A DNA stretch of 64,000 nucleotides from Paragonimus skrjabini miyazakii (Eukaryota; Platyhelminthes; Trematoda; Plagiorchiida; Troglotrematidae): contig JTDE01022195.1 in NCBI GenBank assembly GCA_014338405.1, forward strand, positions 82,803 to 146,802. The letters are read 5' to 3'. The notes below the pieces were generated by a model. That model was not told where the DNA came from and did no database searches. It saw nothing but the letters and a program-made list of their open reading frames with translations. Of the stretch, positions 33,702 to 47,220 are shown in pieces (positions within the stretch are counted from its first letter, which is position 1; the number at the start of each line of letters is the position of its first letter). The translations under genes were made by a program, and so were the position numbers.

Positions 33702-36700
33702 CGAAAACATATGTTCGCAACACTTCGTGTTTTATGACTCAATGTGGATTTTCGAAGTAATGTGTCTAGTTACTCATCCGAGGTTGACCCGCTTGGACCA
33801 CTTTGTCTTAGATACTGTTATGCGCTTAGCAAAACTTAATGAAACTCTGTTCTTCTTTAGATTAATTTTTACGCTTTTCACACGTCATGCCGTTCTGCTA
33901 ATACTTTAATGTGATGATTTAAAGTATTTATTTGAGAAACTTTTCTCCCATGCTTTTCGTTTGCTTACGCGTGAATTCATTCATTCGTTCAGTTCCATCG
34001 GTCTAGTCTACACTTTCCCCCTTGGAACACCAGAACACTGGAAGCACTGTTACTGTGCCACCGGACGGCTTAAAATAAAATTACACCTAGTCTTCTACCT
34101 TCATCCATCTCTCAAGTTGGTTGCTAGAACTAAGTTCATCTATTCTCAACGGTAACGAATCACTGGTTGGCATTGATGCTTACTTGTTGAGTTCTAATGT
34201 GCGACACAAAAGCTAAAATCGTGTCATTTTCCAATTAATTGAGCTATACACTTTCTGTGCACATTTTACCGTGTTTTTTTTTATATTCTCAACTAACACT
34301 AAACATTACCATTTAGTTTAATGTTTGATGTTTATCTATGATCGGTCTGCGCTTGTTAACATGTTCAAGAATCCCCTGAAGGTTGGTAAGAGATTTGAGT
34401 GGAAACCGATCATTAATGGTTCTTCCACATTTTTCACTCTGATGCGATTCATGTTTAATTGTAGGACTACCACGATTGATATATAGGCTGGAAAATACTT
34501 CTGTCCGTTTGGTACAAACTCTGCGTCAGTGAGTTACCAGGTTCGATTGTCTGTTATGAACGGATGGAATTGCTTAAGGGGAGAAGTTAGATCAAGTGAG
34601 GGACGGCTCTCTTCTCCACAAATTTAATGGGGAAATCTTAACTCATGTCAACGAAAACCGTTCGTACAAAATACATCATCTTATACTTTTAAGGGAAACT
34701 CATGTAAACGAAGTAAACTCAACGCTAATAACCCTTCAACACGCTATTCATTATATTCTGTCTGAAATTATCATCAATAATTACAGTTTCCACACAATCT
34801 ATTTTTAGGATGTGATCCAGAAGCTTTCTACGGTCAGTGAAGCGGTAAGCGTTGAACGTGAGACAAAATATTGCCTGTGTAAAATTTGTGTTCCTCTTTT
34901 TGACCTCTTATTGTTTGCCATGGTGAACTTGTGGATATGTTGTTTCATTCAACTGATCCCAAAACTGGCTGGCATAGTAACATTTTGTCTCCTATTACAT
35001 ACTAGTTGTTTCTTTGAAAGTGAACTTAGATGCTACAATAAACGAAGTGAGACGGGGACGGAAATTTAAAGGAGCGAATAGCCTCACAACAACGCCACAC
35101 ATCATTTTCGCTTCCGAATCATACATTACAGCGTGCCTATCACTACTGTATCACTTGAGGCCGTGCTCAACACCAATCACTTGAACATGACTTCCAGTAT
35201 GGTACAGGTTATACGAAAGTAACCAGGACACAAAATCAATCGGCTGGAACACGCTGAATTTGTTTGATCAACTGAAGGGTATGCAGCAAGATTAACGCAT
35301 CTATCGACCTACGAGTTCAGTAACCCTGAAACCAAACAAGCGAACAATAATTTTTGTTATTCAGTACTCTTACCATGAGCGTGTGATCTGCAGCAGTCAT
35401 CTCTAAAATGTCATTCCAGTGTACTGGAAATGTTTTGCGACCGTGTAAGAGCAATTGGCAACGTGATGGTTAAGCATCACCATCAACTAATTACATATTG
35501 GTGATGATCATGTAGTGTTGTAACCTCTGTTCCTCCGTGGAAGGTTATTGTGTGATGATGTCACGGGCTCGGCGGGGGTAAATCGATGTATGCAAAGTAA
35601 CGAATGTTCATTGGATATCCACACGCTCACGGTACCACGTGAATTTGAAATGCTTTTCTCATAACTGTAAAACCGACAAACGTGTTTTTCTATCAGACAA
35701 CCAAGTATACTTTCTCTCCAGTTTAGCTTATCTGATTAATGTTATCCTGTTTTCATAGTACAGTGTGTCACATTTTAATTTCCTCGGCGCTATTGTTCAA
35801 CTTTGAGTAGCATAAATGTTACTTGATACTAAGCACCATCCTAGCACAATCTGTGAGTACTTCCCGTCTCTCAGTAGACATCATCAAATTGGTCTTTTAG
35901 TGCCACTAAATCGTTTGGAATGAATCACGCCTGTATCGCTTAATAACATTGCCAAATAAAAAGGCAGACTGATACATTTCGGATCTTTTTCTGCGCATTG
36001 TTAGTTAATGTAAAGCTTATTTGCCTTTCGAGAACACAAGTTCACACAAACAAACCCTTTTCATTACTGATAGGTTGACGGAGATTTGGTTTCTTAATAT
36101 GTACCATTGCTCACGGTTTTCGTGTTCGGATTGAGGCTTCTACCGAATTCTTTCAGACACGTGTTAGTCTCTAGCCTCGCTTTTGATTGAACTAATCAAT
36201 GGTATATGTCTCTGCTGCGAGTGGGGTTTGAACTTCGGTCCATGTTCACATTAGTGACTCGTTAAGGTCAATGGAATTTTCCAGATTAGATATACCTTAC
36301 AATGTGTATGCACACCTGATTGTCGTAGGGACGGTAGTGAGAAGGACTCGAGTTAACGAAGAATAAGAAACAGTGTTTTTCGTTTCAGAAGTGGTAGGGA
36401 CCATAGGGACATAAATTCCAACGAAGCGAAGCACAGTGAATGTGTAGAACGAGAAGTCTAATTCGAGCATGGCAGCCAAGCATGAAACAAGCACACTTCA
36501 ACAATTAATAACTTGTCAACTGGTCTTACATCATTCGGAAAATCTCTAGGTACCCGTGGTAACTGGAATCTAAGACTGATGTTGAGAATGTATCCTACAA
36601 GACTTCGCCTAACGTTTGTAGCGCTGATGCGACAGATTTAAGCAAGCTGTTTCAGACTGGGCATACCGTATTATTGAAAGACTGCTGTTTACACTTCAGA

Positions 36701-39204
36701 CAACTCATCCGATGATATATCTTCAGCGAGTGACTCCATGAACAGCTACTTGTATTAAACGTAAGAATATGCCCTCCAGAGGATGCGACGGCTTAGATAA
36801 CATTCTGGGAGTCAAAATGCGATGTGACACGCCTACAATAAACGGGAAATTCACTAGTTTTAGGCAATTTTTCTAAGTAAAAGAAAGCAACTAAGGCGTT
36901 AAAACAAGCTTGGTAACGTTTACGTGGTACACTCTCAATCAAGGGAGGATACCCTTCGTAATGTACGGCTGACGATGAGCTTATCAATTTAACTCGGAAT
37001 TGTGGTGCACCATTGAAATGTCACAAACAAACGGGTGTACATTTAAGATGTCATCGGAGCTCAGTTAGGTCGTAGGTTACGATTTTTTGAAACGATCTTT
37101 CTTGGATCTCACCAGCTGAAACTGGTAGCTGGATATTCGTCTCTTAGAAAGTGTACAACGAAAGAAAGCAGAAGTTAAATGGAAGCTGGCACACTAACCA
37201 TAGCACCAATACAGATTTTACATCCACAACTTTCAGTGATGCAATCAAATCATCGGATGTTGATAGAGAGCTACGTTGTCTTGTCTCTTTGCCCCCAATA
37301 ACCAAGTTCACGTGACACACTTCACCTGGGTGTCCCTCAGTAAAACTACAGGTTTTCTCCCCGGACTGTTGGCGCACAATGTGTATGTACTAATGTATAG
37401 ATTTGTCCAAAACAAAATCCGAAAGCGTAGCTTGTGTAGTGACTGTCATTCAGTGTATGCTCATCAGTCACAAAGTATATGAACTCAAGCTGACGAAGAG
37501 ATCACAAAAAAGTGTGCCCGCCATTTTGTTTTACTAATAGAGCCATAGGTATACTAGTATCATTTCTCGTCAGTTTAGTGATAAATTCAAAATATGCCGG
37601 ACAAAAATCAAAATTTGAAATAACGCAGAATTAAGATAAGGGACTTTTCACATTTTTCCGTTGTAATTGAAATTAAACCATATCGCTTTAAAGACAGCAT
37701 TGTCGTAGGTTGTTGATGTAGTTTAAATAGTATGACAATGTTGAAAGGTTCTCTTATCCTGGCACTTCAGTTACCGTGACAAATCTCTTTCCGAACTAAT
37801 TTCTATTTATAACTCCAATGAATATGGTTTGCTATTGAAAAATAAATGATCCACACATCTCCGCTCTGTATACTTCCAATTGGTTACCGACCATTTGGAC
37901 AACAATTCCTGATAGTCTTGTGTGAGTATGTATATTGGTGTGATTAGTAAATCACCAGGACTGATTATTTGATTTGAACCTCGTTGCTCTTACTGGTCCA
38001 ATGTGGCCCTCAGGCGTATCGGAACGGTCAGGACATCGATATTCACCATTTAGATTAACAGGACTATGATGACCACGATGAGTTTTGAGTGCATCCATTT
38101 AACATAGGACGTGATACTTCGTTGTAGTATGTGATCACAGTCGCAATCGTTCTTGTGACCTTCAATCACTCTAGGTAAAGCAGCAGTTTTTCATTTGTGT
38201 TGCAGCACTGGATGGCTAGTCGATGAATTCGGCTATACACAGGGTTAGAGGTTTTACTCTTGTCACAAGTGCAATTGTTTGTTAATTACTGGACGGCTTT
38301 AGGAACTTGTTACTTTATTACACTGAAACCAGCTGGTTTGGTTCTTGTTCACAATTGACTTTGCGTTTAAAGAATTGTTTCCTTCGTCTGGATTAGGATG
38401 TTCAAGTCCGAGGCCTGACATACCACATACATATTGAATAGATGTTGAGATGCCGGGGGCGTGGGTCTTTGGAATTGCAACATATGTGCCATCGAATCCA
38501 TATGGTTCGTCTGGTGGTAGGTTGCGGTCTATCAAATTTATTGTTCTTCGCCCGTTCTATGGCCCCATTGTGAACTTGACATTATCCTATTGGTGGTTTA
38601 GTAAGAGAAGAACGTATCCATTTTGGCTTGATTTGATTGTCACAAATGTGTTGTCTCAATATTCCACTGTTCAAACAAGCCGCTTCTTTTTTAACAGTGA
38701 CACACTTTGTGTGTCGAGAAATATGTCATTTCAACAGTGAATCGTTTATGCTTCTAGTTCAAAGAATTTGATACCGGTCTGACGGAAGCTCCGAGAGAAG
38801 GTGACTACAATCATCTGGATTTTACAAAGCGATCATCCTGCTTGGAGGTAAGTTATTGGTTCGTCCAACATGGACTGTTATTTAAGTGTTATCTACTTTA
38901 AACCCCTCGTCCAAGTGATCACGATCTTATGGACTCGTAGTCATTTATCGAGAAAGAGTTCACCTCTTGCTGAATGCAAACTTTCACGAAACATTTTGGT
39001 CAGCAGACCACCTTTCGACGCAAGCGCGTGTATGGAAAGAACGATTAGCTACGATTACATACTTTGAAGTGACTTCGATAAGATCAGTCGGTCCGAAATA
39101 CAAAGCGTGAAAGCGATGGTGGACACAGACAGCACATAATATCAAGTATTACCAGATTAGATAAAATGATAGGTACAATTCTGATTCATGATTCGTTGAA
39201 GAAA
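33702..39204. other. Intron, no gene seen
   Basis: This is intron between the exons at 28445 and 40952. The open frames are short and unsupported. A weak tRNA-like stretch at 36205-36280 is treated under rejected items. It is the longest part of the window in which I recognise no element. Confidence 0.45.
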
Positions 39205-39800
39205 TCTCAGCTCATCATCATCATTATAGACAGCAATACATCAGTGGTTTACACTGATACTTAACTGTCACACAACCACGAAGGAAAAAAACCTATATAG
39301 GATGAGAGAAGAAAAACAAGAAGGGGAGGGGAAGGGGACCTAACTACTAAAAATAGCTACGTCTACATTCAAACATACAACATCAAGGCGCCTACATCTT
39401 GCAAACAAACAACCGAGCTGTAAGTGAAAGTAAGACGTCATCAGCAAGACAGCTTCTTTATGGCCTTCACTGCCGCACGTCAGTAAATGCACTCACTTCA
39501 TCGACAACCCGGCCAAACAACGAAAACATTCATGCCACTGAGCTCGGTTGGCCGCCATCGCATCTAAAGTCTCTAGCCGCCGACTCTGTGAGCTGCGAGG
39601 GCCCCAGCCCGAGAGACGAATCCCTTCATGGACGATTTCATGTGTCTACATCAGGTCATCATCTCTCCATCTCGCAATTTGTGACAGCAGGCTGCAGTGT
39701 CAGCAAACAGTGTTCGGTGTAGCAAACGACTAGCTGATATCTTTAGTACATGACCTAACCATCTAAGTCTGTGCAATTTTAAGGATTTATCGACGCAGTT
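39205..39800 (-). mobile_element. LINE B family, 3' end only
   Basis: Read on the minus strand, 39800-39205 matches the last 600 bases of LINE B (23560-22939): the C-terminal coding remnant, the shared UTR blocks (as printed: GAGCTCGGTTGGCCGCCATC, then AAAAATAGCTACGTCTACAT, then ACAGCAATACATCAGTGGTT) and an ATCATCATCATCAT tail at 39213-39226. Truncation at about 39800 falls inside the C-terminal domain. This is the normal outcome of incomplete target-primed reverse transcription. Confidence 0.8.
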
Positions 39801-40149
39801 CGATGCAACAGAAAATGAATTTGCTTTTTCACGGAGACGGGGAACTTACATGGGTTGGCGGGCTGATGGACACGCGATTGTGAGCAACGTGCTAATATTT
39901 TACTGCTGAGCAAAAGCGTTCACTGAGAAAATGTCAATGATACAGTGAAAGATAATACGAGAAGAAAGATGTAATTCATGGACATTACCGTTTAGAAATG
40001 AACTTTAAGTGTTACCCAGTCCGGTTAACCCCGATTTCGCTGTACCAAAAGAACTGATTAGTCAGTTAAGAAGCCATGTATTTGTTTTGACAAAAACAAT
40101 TCTACTTTGGTGTATACAACAGAGGAAGTAGCCAATAGATGAGGTTCAT

Positions 40150-40171
40150 AGATAGATAGACAGACAGACAG
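40150..40171. repeat. Short AGAT/ACAG tetranucleotide repeat
   Basis: AGATAGATAG followed by ACAGACAGACAG. It is short and has no coding or regulatory context. Confidence 0.85.
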
Positions 40172-40951
40172 CATTTGAGACAAAGCGATAGTCGGGTCTA
40201 AGTTGCCACAACAAGATTAAAAAAAGGAAACTCTAGGTCACTCAACTGTAACAAGCTTTAACGAATCAACCAGTACAACAGAGTTCCAAAAAAAGATAAC
40301 ACTCGTACTGTTAACTAAGACGGCAATAAATCACTATTAAAGAGCGTCATCGTATAGTGACACTGACTTTCATAACGATCACCTAAGATCAAACCTGATT
40401 AAATTCGCTTATTGTTGAACGCAAAAGTGTCTAGAATTTAGTTGAACTCACAATATGAACCGAAGTTTACTCCCCATTTAAACAGCAATTCTATAACTTC
40501 CGCTTGAAGTGAGTTGACTGTGACTACTGTCGTAAATTGCTGTCAGTTCATCAGGCAAATTCCTCGTAGTTCGGCTTTTTGTTTCAGTGTACTGAGTTCA
40601 GTCAGATGAACCGAATATGAAGCGATGTTAATTACTAAACTTTGGAGATGCCATCAGAACGGATTTGCGCTGAACGTTCAACGGTTCGTTTCCCATAGAT
40701 ATTTAACACTTAATGCGAAAGTTTCACGGTTTTAGCATTAGGTTAAATGTTTTACTTTGTAACAAATAGGTCATGGGTTCGAATCCAGGTAGTTTCCAGT
40801 GTTCCCATTCACTTCAAGATGACGTGTCTATATGGTAACAAATTTCTTCCGTGAGCTTTCTCCTCACTTTCATTGTTGCTGTTAACATTGTTAGTTATTA
40901 TTTTCACCGCCAGTATTACTATTAGTCCGTTTGATGTACGTTTTTTGACAG

Positions 40952-41182
40952 ACGCATCTGATGGGTATCATTCCAACGGAGTTTACCAGCCGGACGCTAT
41001 GGGCAAAAATGATCAGCGAATGCACTCTGGAGCTGCCTTACTTGGAACGATATCTGCACGAGCCATGGCTTCCTGTGCAAAAATGGAAGCGGATATCTTC
41101 GAAAGATCAACTCGCTCGAGACTTATCGGACTGGCATATTGCCGAAGTTGGTTCTTGGAAAGAAACGACTGAATTCCTCAAG
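40952..41182 (+). CDS. Spectrin-repeat protein, exon 3 visible
   Basis: Acceptor GTACGTTTTTTGACAG and donor AAG|GTTAGT bound 77 whole codons (phase 0 at both ends). The protein reads THLMGIIPTEFTSRTLWAKM, then ELPYLERYLHEPWLPVQKWK, then QLARDLSDWHIAEVGSWKET and ends TEFLK. Tryptophan-rich amphipathic helices continue into the next exon, where PLADWLRF supplies the next one. Of the two overlapping open frames here I chose this one because it alone fits the splice phases and has the helical pattern; the other (start 40873) is a shadow. Confidence 0.75.
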
Positions 41183-43839
41183 GTTAGTTATCCCAACTAA
41201 TTTCGCCATGTGTGGTCATGGCAATATTGTGCATATTAATTGCTGCCCACAGGCACCTAACGCGCAGCCGCACATATCGTGATACCTGTTCAATCGTGTG
41301 ACAGTTTGACGTAGACCCGCAACACTGTGGCTGAGTGCTGCATAAACCATCCTTTTCGAAAGTGGTTGCGTCTGAGTTACTAACAGTGTAACCTCGAAGT
41401 ATGGATCCCGTTGTTTTCTGTACGATTTAAGGAACCTCGGTTTACGCTAATCATCTAGCATCACCCTCGAAACTTCCCCTGATTATCTCAACGTCTTTCG
41501 CTGTGCAGCGAGCAAAAGCCGTGCTGACGCGCTAACAGGCGATTACATCTGACGCGCACAATCAACGGTTTCATTCCTTGTACAAATGTGTTTGATCGTC
41601 TGTGCACTTGTGCACTGTCCCCGGACCACGTGACGTGCCACATCGTCTGTAGTCACATGATTTGATGAGGGTGCGCGGAAATTGCCCTGGTTCACCCGAA
41701 AAGCCAAATCTTTTAGGGGTGATTTGTACGAACGATCTGTCTTCATTTGTGTGGGACTCAGACACACAGAATAACAACACAAAGATCACTCAGACGCCGA
41801 GAGCTAGACGTTAAAAGACTGGGGTTTTCAATCAGTCTGCCTTTCGTTTATAACCATCATTGATTATCCCAGACTCATAATGCTCTGAGGCAAACCGGCT
41901 ACGGGAAAAATGCATTACGTCCTCTGGTTAACAAAATTTACTTCAGCCACTTGTCCTGGTCCCTCGATCTTTCAACGGTGATTTAACAAGGCGCATTCTC
42001 GATTCCAAGCTCCGCAAACGCCACAAGTGTTTTCGCAGTAGTATTGCTCAGATCCTGATTTAGGAGTACGCACATATTGTTTTCTATCACGAAAGAATTT
42101 ACGCCAGTCCATGTTCAAAACGTGACTGTTTACTTTGTACCCTGCAGTCGTGTAATGGAGTATAGTGAAAGCTAGGGGAGGCGATGGGGCCATTGGAACA
42201 TTGCACAGCAGAGCTTCCGAGTAAAGTCGAGAGAAGGTTTGCGAAGGGAATTGTTGAACATATGATTCATATAGATCACAAGTTATTTAGGCGAATGTAC
42301 AGGGCAGCCAGACGTCAGTCAAGACCAATATAACAACACCATCGCAACCGCAGATGTGACCACAAATACATTGCATCATTCTCAAACATGTTTTCATCAC
42401 AGTTGTTCCAAACCTTTGCCTGCTTGGCTCTTACTCCCATAACCAGCAATTCTACTGACCAATACTGATGGATTGTCTAAACTATCCTATTGGTGACTGG
42501 GTTCGAACTGATTATTTTCTTAGTTATCAGTAGTAGGTGGGTTATTTGGCGACTGGAACATGCATTTTCTAACCCATAGAACTGTACTGAGCTCATGACA
42601 GATTCCACGAAAAACCTGTTCATCTTGCTTGTCTCAGTAGACGCTAATGAGTATCCGGAAATTTAGATACATCAGACCCACTCAAATTTGTGTGGTTAAC
42701 AGCTCTGTTTCATAGTGTCACAATTTCGCCGTTGATTCTGGGCATATTTGCTAGTGGAACTGCAATATTCTTAAGAAAGGCTGAATGATCACAAAACTAA
42801 AGTAATACATCTCAGCTGGTGTGTTTCCCCTATGCTCCCCGTAGCCCCAGTGATGAGGAAATCACGTGTGGACGTGACCACAGCGTACAGCTGGTCGCGC
42901 AGATCAAGCTTTCTGTGGGTGCGGACGAAAATCAGTGAACACGCGTCCGTAACTCCACGATATTAGCCAATGCGAAAGCCGCAGGAACAGTCTGTCAAAC
43001 CAATGATAACAAGTGACAAATGTGTGCCTGTAACCAGAGTCCATTTTAGGTTTGGCACACCAACACAAATTTGTCACTAGAATTTAGGTTAACTCTGGAG
43101 CCAGTTTGCTTGCTACTGGATGCTACTGTGTCTATCCGAAATGATCCTTCACCGAAGTTTGACGGAAAGTCAGTGCTGTCGTGTAAATCGTGATGAATAC
43201 AAAGAGGGTCAGTTTGCATCACGGAATACTCGTTTCCTCGATTGCGCCACTGTCCAAGAAAACAATGACTGACGATAGCCGACAAGCATTCTACACTTAA
43301 ACAGGTCTAGGTTCGCAACCTTACATTGGGATGGATACAGCTCGCATCTGTCTATTTTTAAAAAAAATTAAAAACTCGCATTCTTCTGCCACAGGTTAGA
43401 AAGCTCTATTTTGGCTCTCGTAATGTGAAGACGATCACGTTATACACGGCTCAAGCACAATGCTTACATCTCCCCAGATGGATGGAAATGTTCATCTTGC
43501 ATAAATTCAGGCACAGTTCGCTGACATTCATGAACAGATGTCTTTGCACCTTAAGGGAACAGAACATGTTTCATCCTGTCCGGCTGATAAAACGAACTTG
43601 TCATAAACGTTTAAAATGTTTCCTGGAATTCATCAACAACAGCTGATTAGCTCAAAATCGCGGTACGCGCAAGCTTCTGCTTGATTACTCCATAAATGAT
43701 TTATCTGGATCATAGGAAAACCTTGTTTACCCTTAAACTTGAAGTTCTTCACCATTTCACACGACGCTTGTTTATCCAAGACTGTTTCGGGAACATTTTT
43801 AGTCTCCTTCATGTTTGTGTGTATGTGATCGCTTTTCAG
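41183..43839 (+). other. Intron, no gene seen
   Basis: Intron of 2.66 kb between phase 0 exons. A GC-richer patch at 42830-42990 has no recognisable motif. Confidence 0.5.
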
Positions 43840-44038
43840 ACTCAATTTGCTGCCCTGCTCCCATTGGCTGACTGGTTACGCTTTACCGGCTCTTGTCGTG
43901 ATCCAAAGGTGGAAGCGCTGACCGACAGAATGCTCAAAGTATGGACTCAAGCGCTGGACAGGACAACACAGCTGGAATTTTTTCAACAGCTGGTAAATTT
44001 ACCGAACGGTCTAGGTGTTCTGATCCAACATTTGTGTG
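43840..44038 (+). CDS. Spectrin-repeat protein, exon 4 visible
   Basis: Acceptor GTGATCGCTTTTCAG and a consensus donor TGTG|GTAAGT bound 66 codons plus one base. The protein is TQFAALLPLADWLRFTGSCR, then DPKVEALTDRMLKVWTQALD, then TQLEFFQQLVNLPNGLGVLI. The pattern L-x-x-R-x-x-x-V-W-x-x-A-L is that of the second helix of a spectrin repeat, and ADWLRF fits the first. The phase 1 donor leaves a G that joins GT at 52201 to form a glycine codon. A second possible donor (CTG|GTAAAT at 43992) would drop the last 15 codons. Confidence 0.8.
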
Positions 44039-46825
44039 GTAAGTATCACTAATACTACATGGCTGTTCTTTGCTAAATTGGTTTATCAATACGGTTAATC
44101 TCATTCGGCCTTCTGTTTGCTTTTTTATTCACGAGGCATAATGACTGGGTCTGGACTTGGGTTTATGTTTGTTTTCTCTTTTCGTACGCTGTCTTGGCTG
44201 TTGTAGATAACACAAAACTCAAAACTTAAGGTGTTGTTAAGCATCACCACAACTGGTTCATGATCCTAAAAAATTCAATGAACTGCTTAGGTTTTTAGGA
44301 AAATCACATATAGTTAAGGGATACACGACCTCTTTGGTGTAAAGCGATTCAGATATGTCCCTCATAAGATGTACCCATCAAGCCAGTGATCTGTTTTTCA
44401 CATTTGCTGTGGTTCAACAAATTTCAAAGTACCGACTGTCCATGCTGCCCGCTAGAAATGGCCTTTCGTCGATATATTACTAGCAGTTGCCATTGACGTT
44501 TCCTACTTTTACCTTCAGACAGCCATTTCAACAGCAGTGTTGATTCCACAAGATTATACTTCCCTGCACTCATATTGTGGCATTTTAGTGTGTCTCCTTG
44601 CTTCTCAGCACGAAAGTACAGAATGCAGCTGGGGACCCTCCATCAATTGGGACATGCACGGTTCCCCAAGATCAGCTACGAGCAGTCGTGATTACGTGAT
44701 CTGAACGAGCTACCAGTTCAGTGAACGGCTGTGGTCGCACATCATGTTCAGTGCTCAACTGGATCGGTATGCTATTGATATGTTTTGAACGGGTTCATAA
44801 AGATGTCGTACTTACAAAGTACTGGAGATCTTACGAATAACAGTAAGCCACTGTATGAATACGGTGAATGCAAAAGGGTATTATTGTGGGGTACTAGCAT
44901 TCTGATTCACTCCTATTAATATTTAAGTTAGATTTGGCAAATTTCTTATAGACTCCACCTGACGCAAACATTTGAACAAACCAGTCAAAATAGTTTCAAG
45001 CTTTCTCATGCTGTAACGATCCACGTTTGATGGTTGAGTTACGCGTAACCCTAAAAACACATTCCCAAAATGAAAACAAGATTGGATCCAACAATTTCTA
45101 CGGCACTATTAAAGCAATGCATCAATAATCACAAAAAGCAAACCTCAATTGTTCGCGACGATAGTCTCGTCCAGCAAATCCAATGGTTTCTCAACAGGAC
45201 CAGCAAGGTCATAGGTGAGCCGTCACGCCACTCAGGCCAGGACAAGAATGGCCACTCCTGCCGCGGACATTTAATGACATGTTAGTTCAATAAAACAAAA
45301 CGGGGTGGGTGAAGTAGTTGAATCAAGTGTCTGGTCAGTGGGAAAATTAGGGAATGCAAAAGATGGGTATGAGTTTTCTCAGTTCGTGAATCAACAAATT
45401 TACACATGCTGTTAGCGCAACCAGTTCCATAGAAGTGAGACTGATCGCGTCAAAGCCAACGGTTCACATAAACCATACCGATGCTCCATGATTAGCATTG
45501 CTTCATCAACCGCGAGCAGTTTCATGTTGCGATTACGTAACAACGCTTTGATCAGATCAACTTAGCGACCAGTTGCTGGGTTTGGCAAACGATGAAACTG
45601 GGTTCTTCGAGCTTGATAATATCAACAGATTGTTTTCTGACATTATAGTTCATGTGACATGATTCATCTAGAGGATTTACTTAAAAAAGCTGTATCGAAT
45701 AACGATCCTTCACTAGAGAAAACATACAGCACGTCAGAAGTTTGGAAAACGGTGTGACGGTGTCCATTAACGACTAGTTGGAATTGTTGTGGGATTACAT
45801 GAAGTCGGCTTGATTTGTGACAATGCGGATTTTATTGCCAAGCTATCATCATTTTGAGTTGTAGACATTTTGTGTGAGAAATTGAACACATTTAACATTA
45901 ATTAGATTGGTCGTTGACAGTTAATGAAGATAGGTGGTAAAACTACAAAAGTTGTAGTTTTCAAGCATTTGCAATATAAACACTAAGCTCCATTTGCAAT
46001 TCTCATCACTCAGCTTTGGCTTGTGTTCATGGAAAACTGTTTAGTAGTTTTCTTTACTAACTCCCTAATAAGTATAGTAAACTTGTTAGTGTGGAACAGA
46101 CTACCGATGTAGACTTCTTGCCTTAATCTAGGTTGTCTATCCTTGACTCAGTTGATGTTGTTAAGTCATTTGCAACTAACACCTGGGTTAGATGAAATTC
46201 GTCGGTTTTTTCCGGTATTATACAACCCTAAACTACATAGCACTTGTCCAACAATACATCGTCATCCACGGTAACAAGTAAGTGATGATCAACTGCTGTG
46301 TCTTTGTGAACTGGCTCGTCGATAACGAAGATATTTACCTGGTTGCATCCTAAGAAGCTGTACTAGCAGTGGTGCGTGTGTGGAACATAGACTAAAAACT
46401 CGTTTCTCCGAGTCCGAAATATTCTTCCCTAATCTGTGTGATGTGTGCACGAGACGACGGTGCTGGTGGTGTCAGGAATTCGAAGTGAGGCTGTGCCGTC
46501 CTTAAATGTTCCACCGAGGATGTCCATGTTAACCCATATTTGTCAGGTGACACCAGCAAACATTTACCAAATAACGAAGCGAGTACTTGATAGAAAGGTT
46601 TGTTCCTGTTCACTTAGTTATTATTCGAGAATGTATGAGCATGGATGTATCAATGAGGCCTACTCATAACTTGTTTCATAAAGCACTCCTGTCTGATACC
46701 AAAGCCGATAAATGTAATGTACAGGATGAACAAAGCTGACTTGACGTTGGTAAATGAAACTAGTTACCACTAGGCTATTAACTGTACATTGTTTTCGTCT
46801 GTCAGGCTGTGGTATTTGTTTCAGA
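44039..46825 (+). other. Intron, no gene seen
   Basis: First part of an intron of about 8.2 kb. Short open frames occur without splice or motif support. Confidence 0.45.
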
Positions 46826-47220
46826 TTGTAGATCATCCACAATTGATCGCAGCTGTCGCATCCCCGTAGCATTTCCAGTTGACCCCTTTCGAACACCAGA
46901 TGCAATAGACTTGAGTTTCGCTCTGATTAGAGCAGCTGTTCAGTAGTGCATATCCTTGCCACTGCCGGGACTAGAACTCCGACCACACTTTCATGAGGCG
47001 CCAGTGACCTCACATTGGACACGACCGAATTATATGTGAACGCTCAACAACTTTCGCTTGTGAATAGTGATCATGATACTCGATCGTCTCCAGAGCAGAC
47101 ACAGTAACTGTCTTGTTAACTCCAATCGATAACCTCGTAACTAGGACTTCATAGACAGGTCGAGATCTCCGATCTCAACAAACTTGTCAGACGATGTGTT
47201 AGATTACTGATGAATATTTG
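46826..47220 (-). repeat. SINE-1 copy, near full length
   Basis: It is collinear with the copy at 9903-10312 from the 3' end (CACAATTGATCGCAGC as printed) through the hairpin at 46920-46933 (stem GCTCT/AGAGC), the tRNA-like core at about 46960-47010, and the 5' part (as printed TCTTGTTAACTC) to AGATTACTGATGAATA. Part of the tRNA-like A-box half is deleted. It sits in the 8.2-kb intron in antisense orientation to the gene. Confidence 0.75.

Noticed and set aside
36195..36290. tRNA-like stretch with GGGGTTTGAAC (minus strand B box) and AAGGTCAATGG
   Set aside because: It resembles the SINE-1 core in a few words only; the hairpin and 3' end are missing.
40740..40800. Perfect Pol III B box GGTTCGAATCC at about 40776-40786
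   Set aside because: No convincing A box or acceptor stem upstream, and no second copy seen in the window. Probably a SINE relic, too weak to annotate.
40873..41172. Second + frame over exon 3
   Set aside because: It runs across the acceptor, does not fit the phases, and lacks the helical tryptophan pattern.
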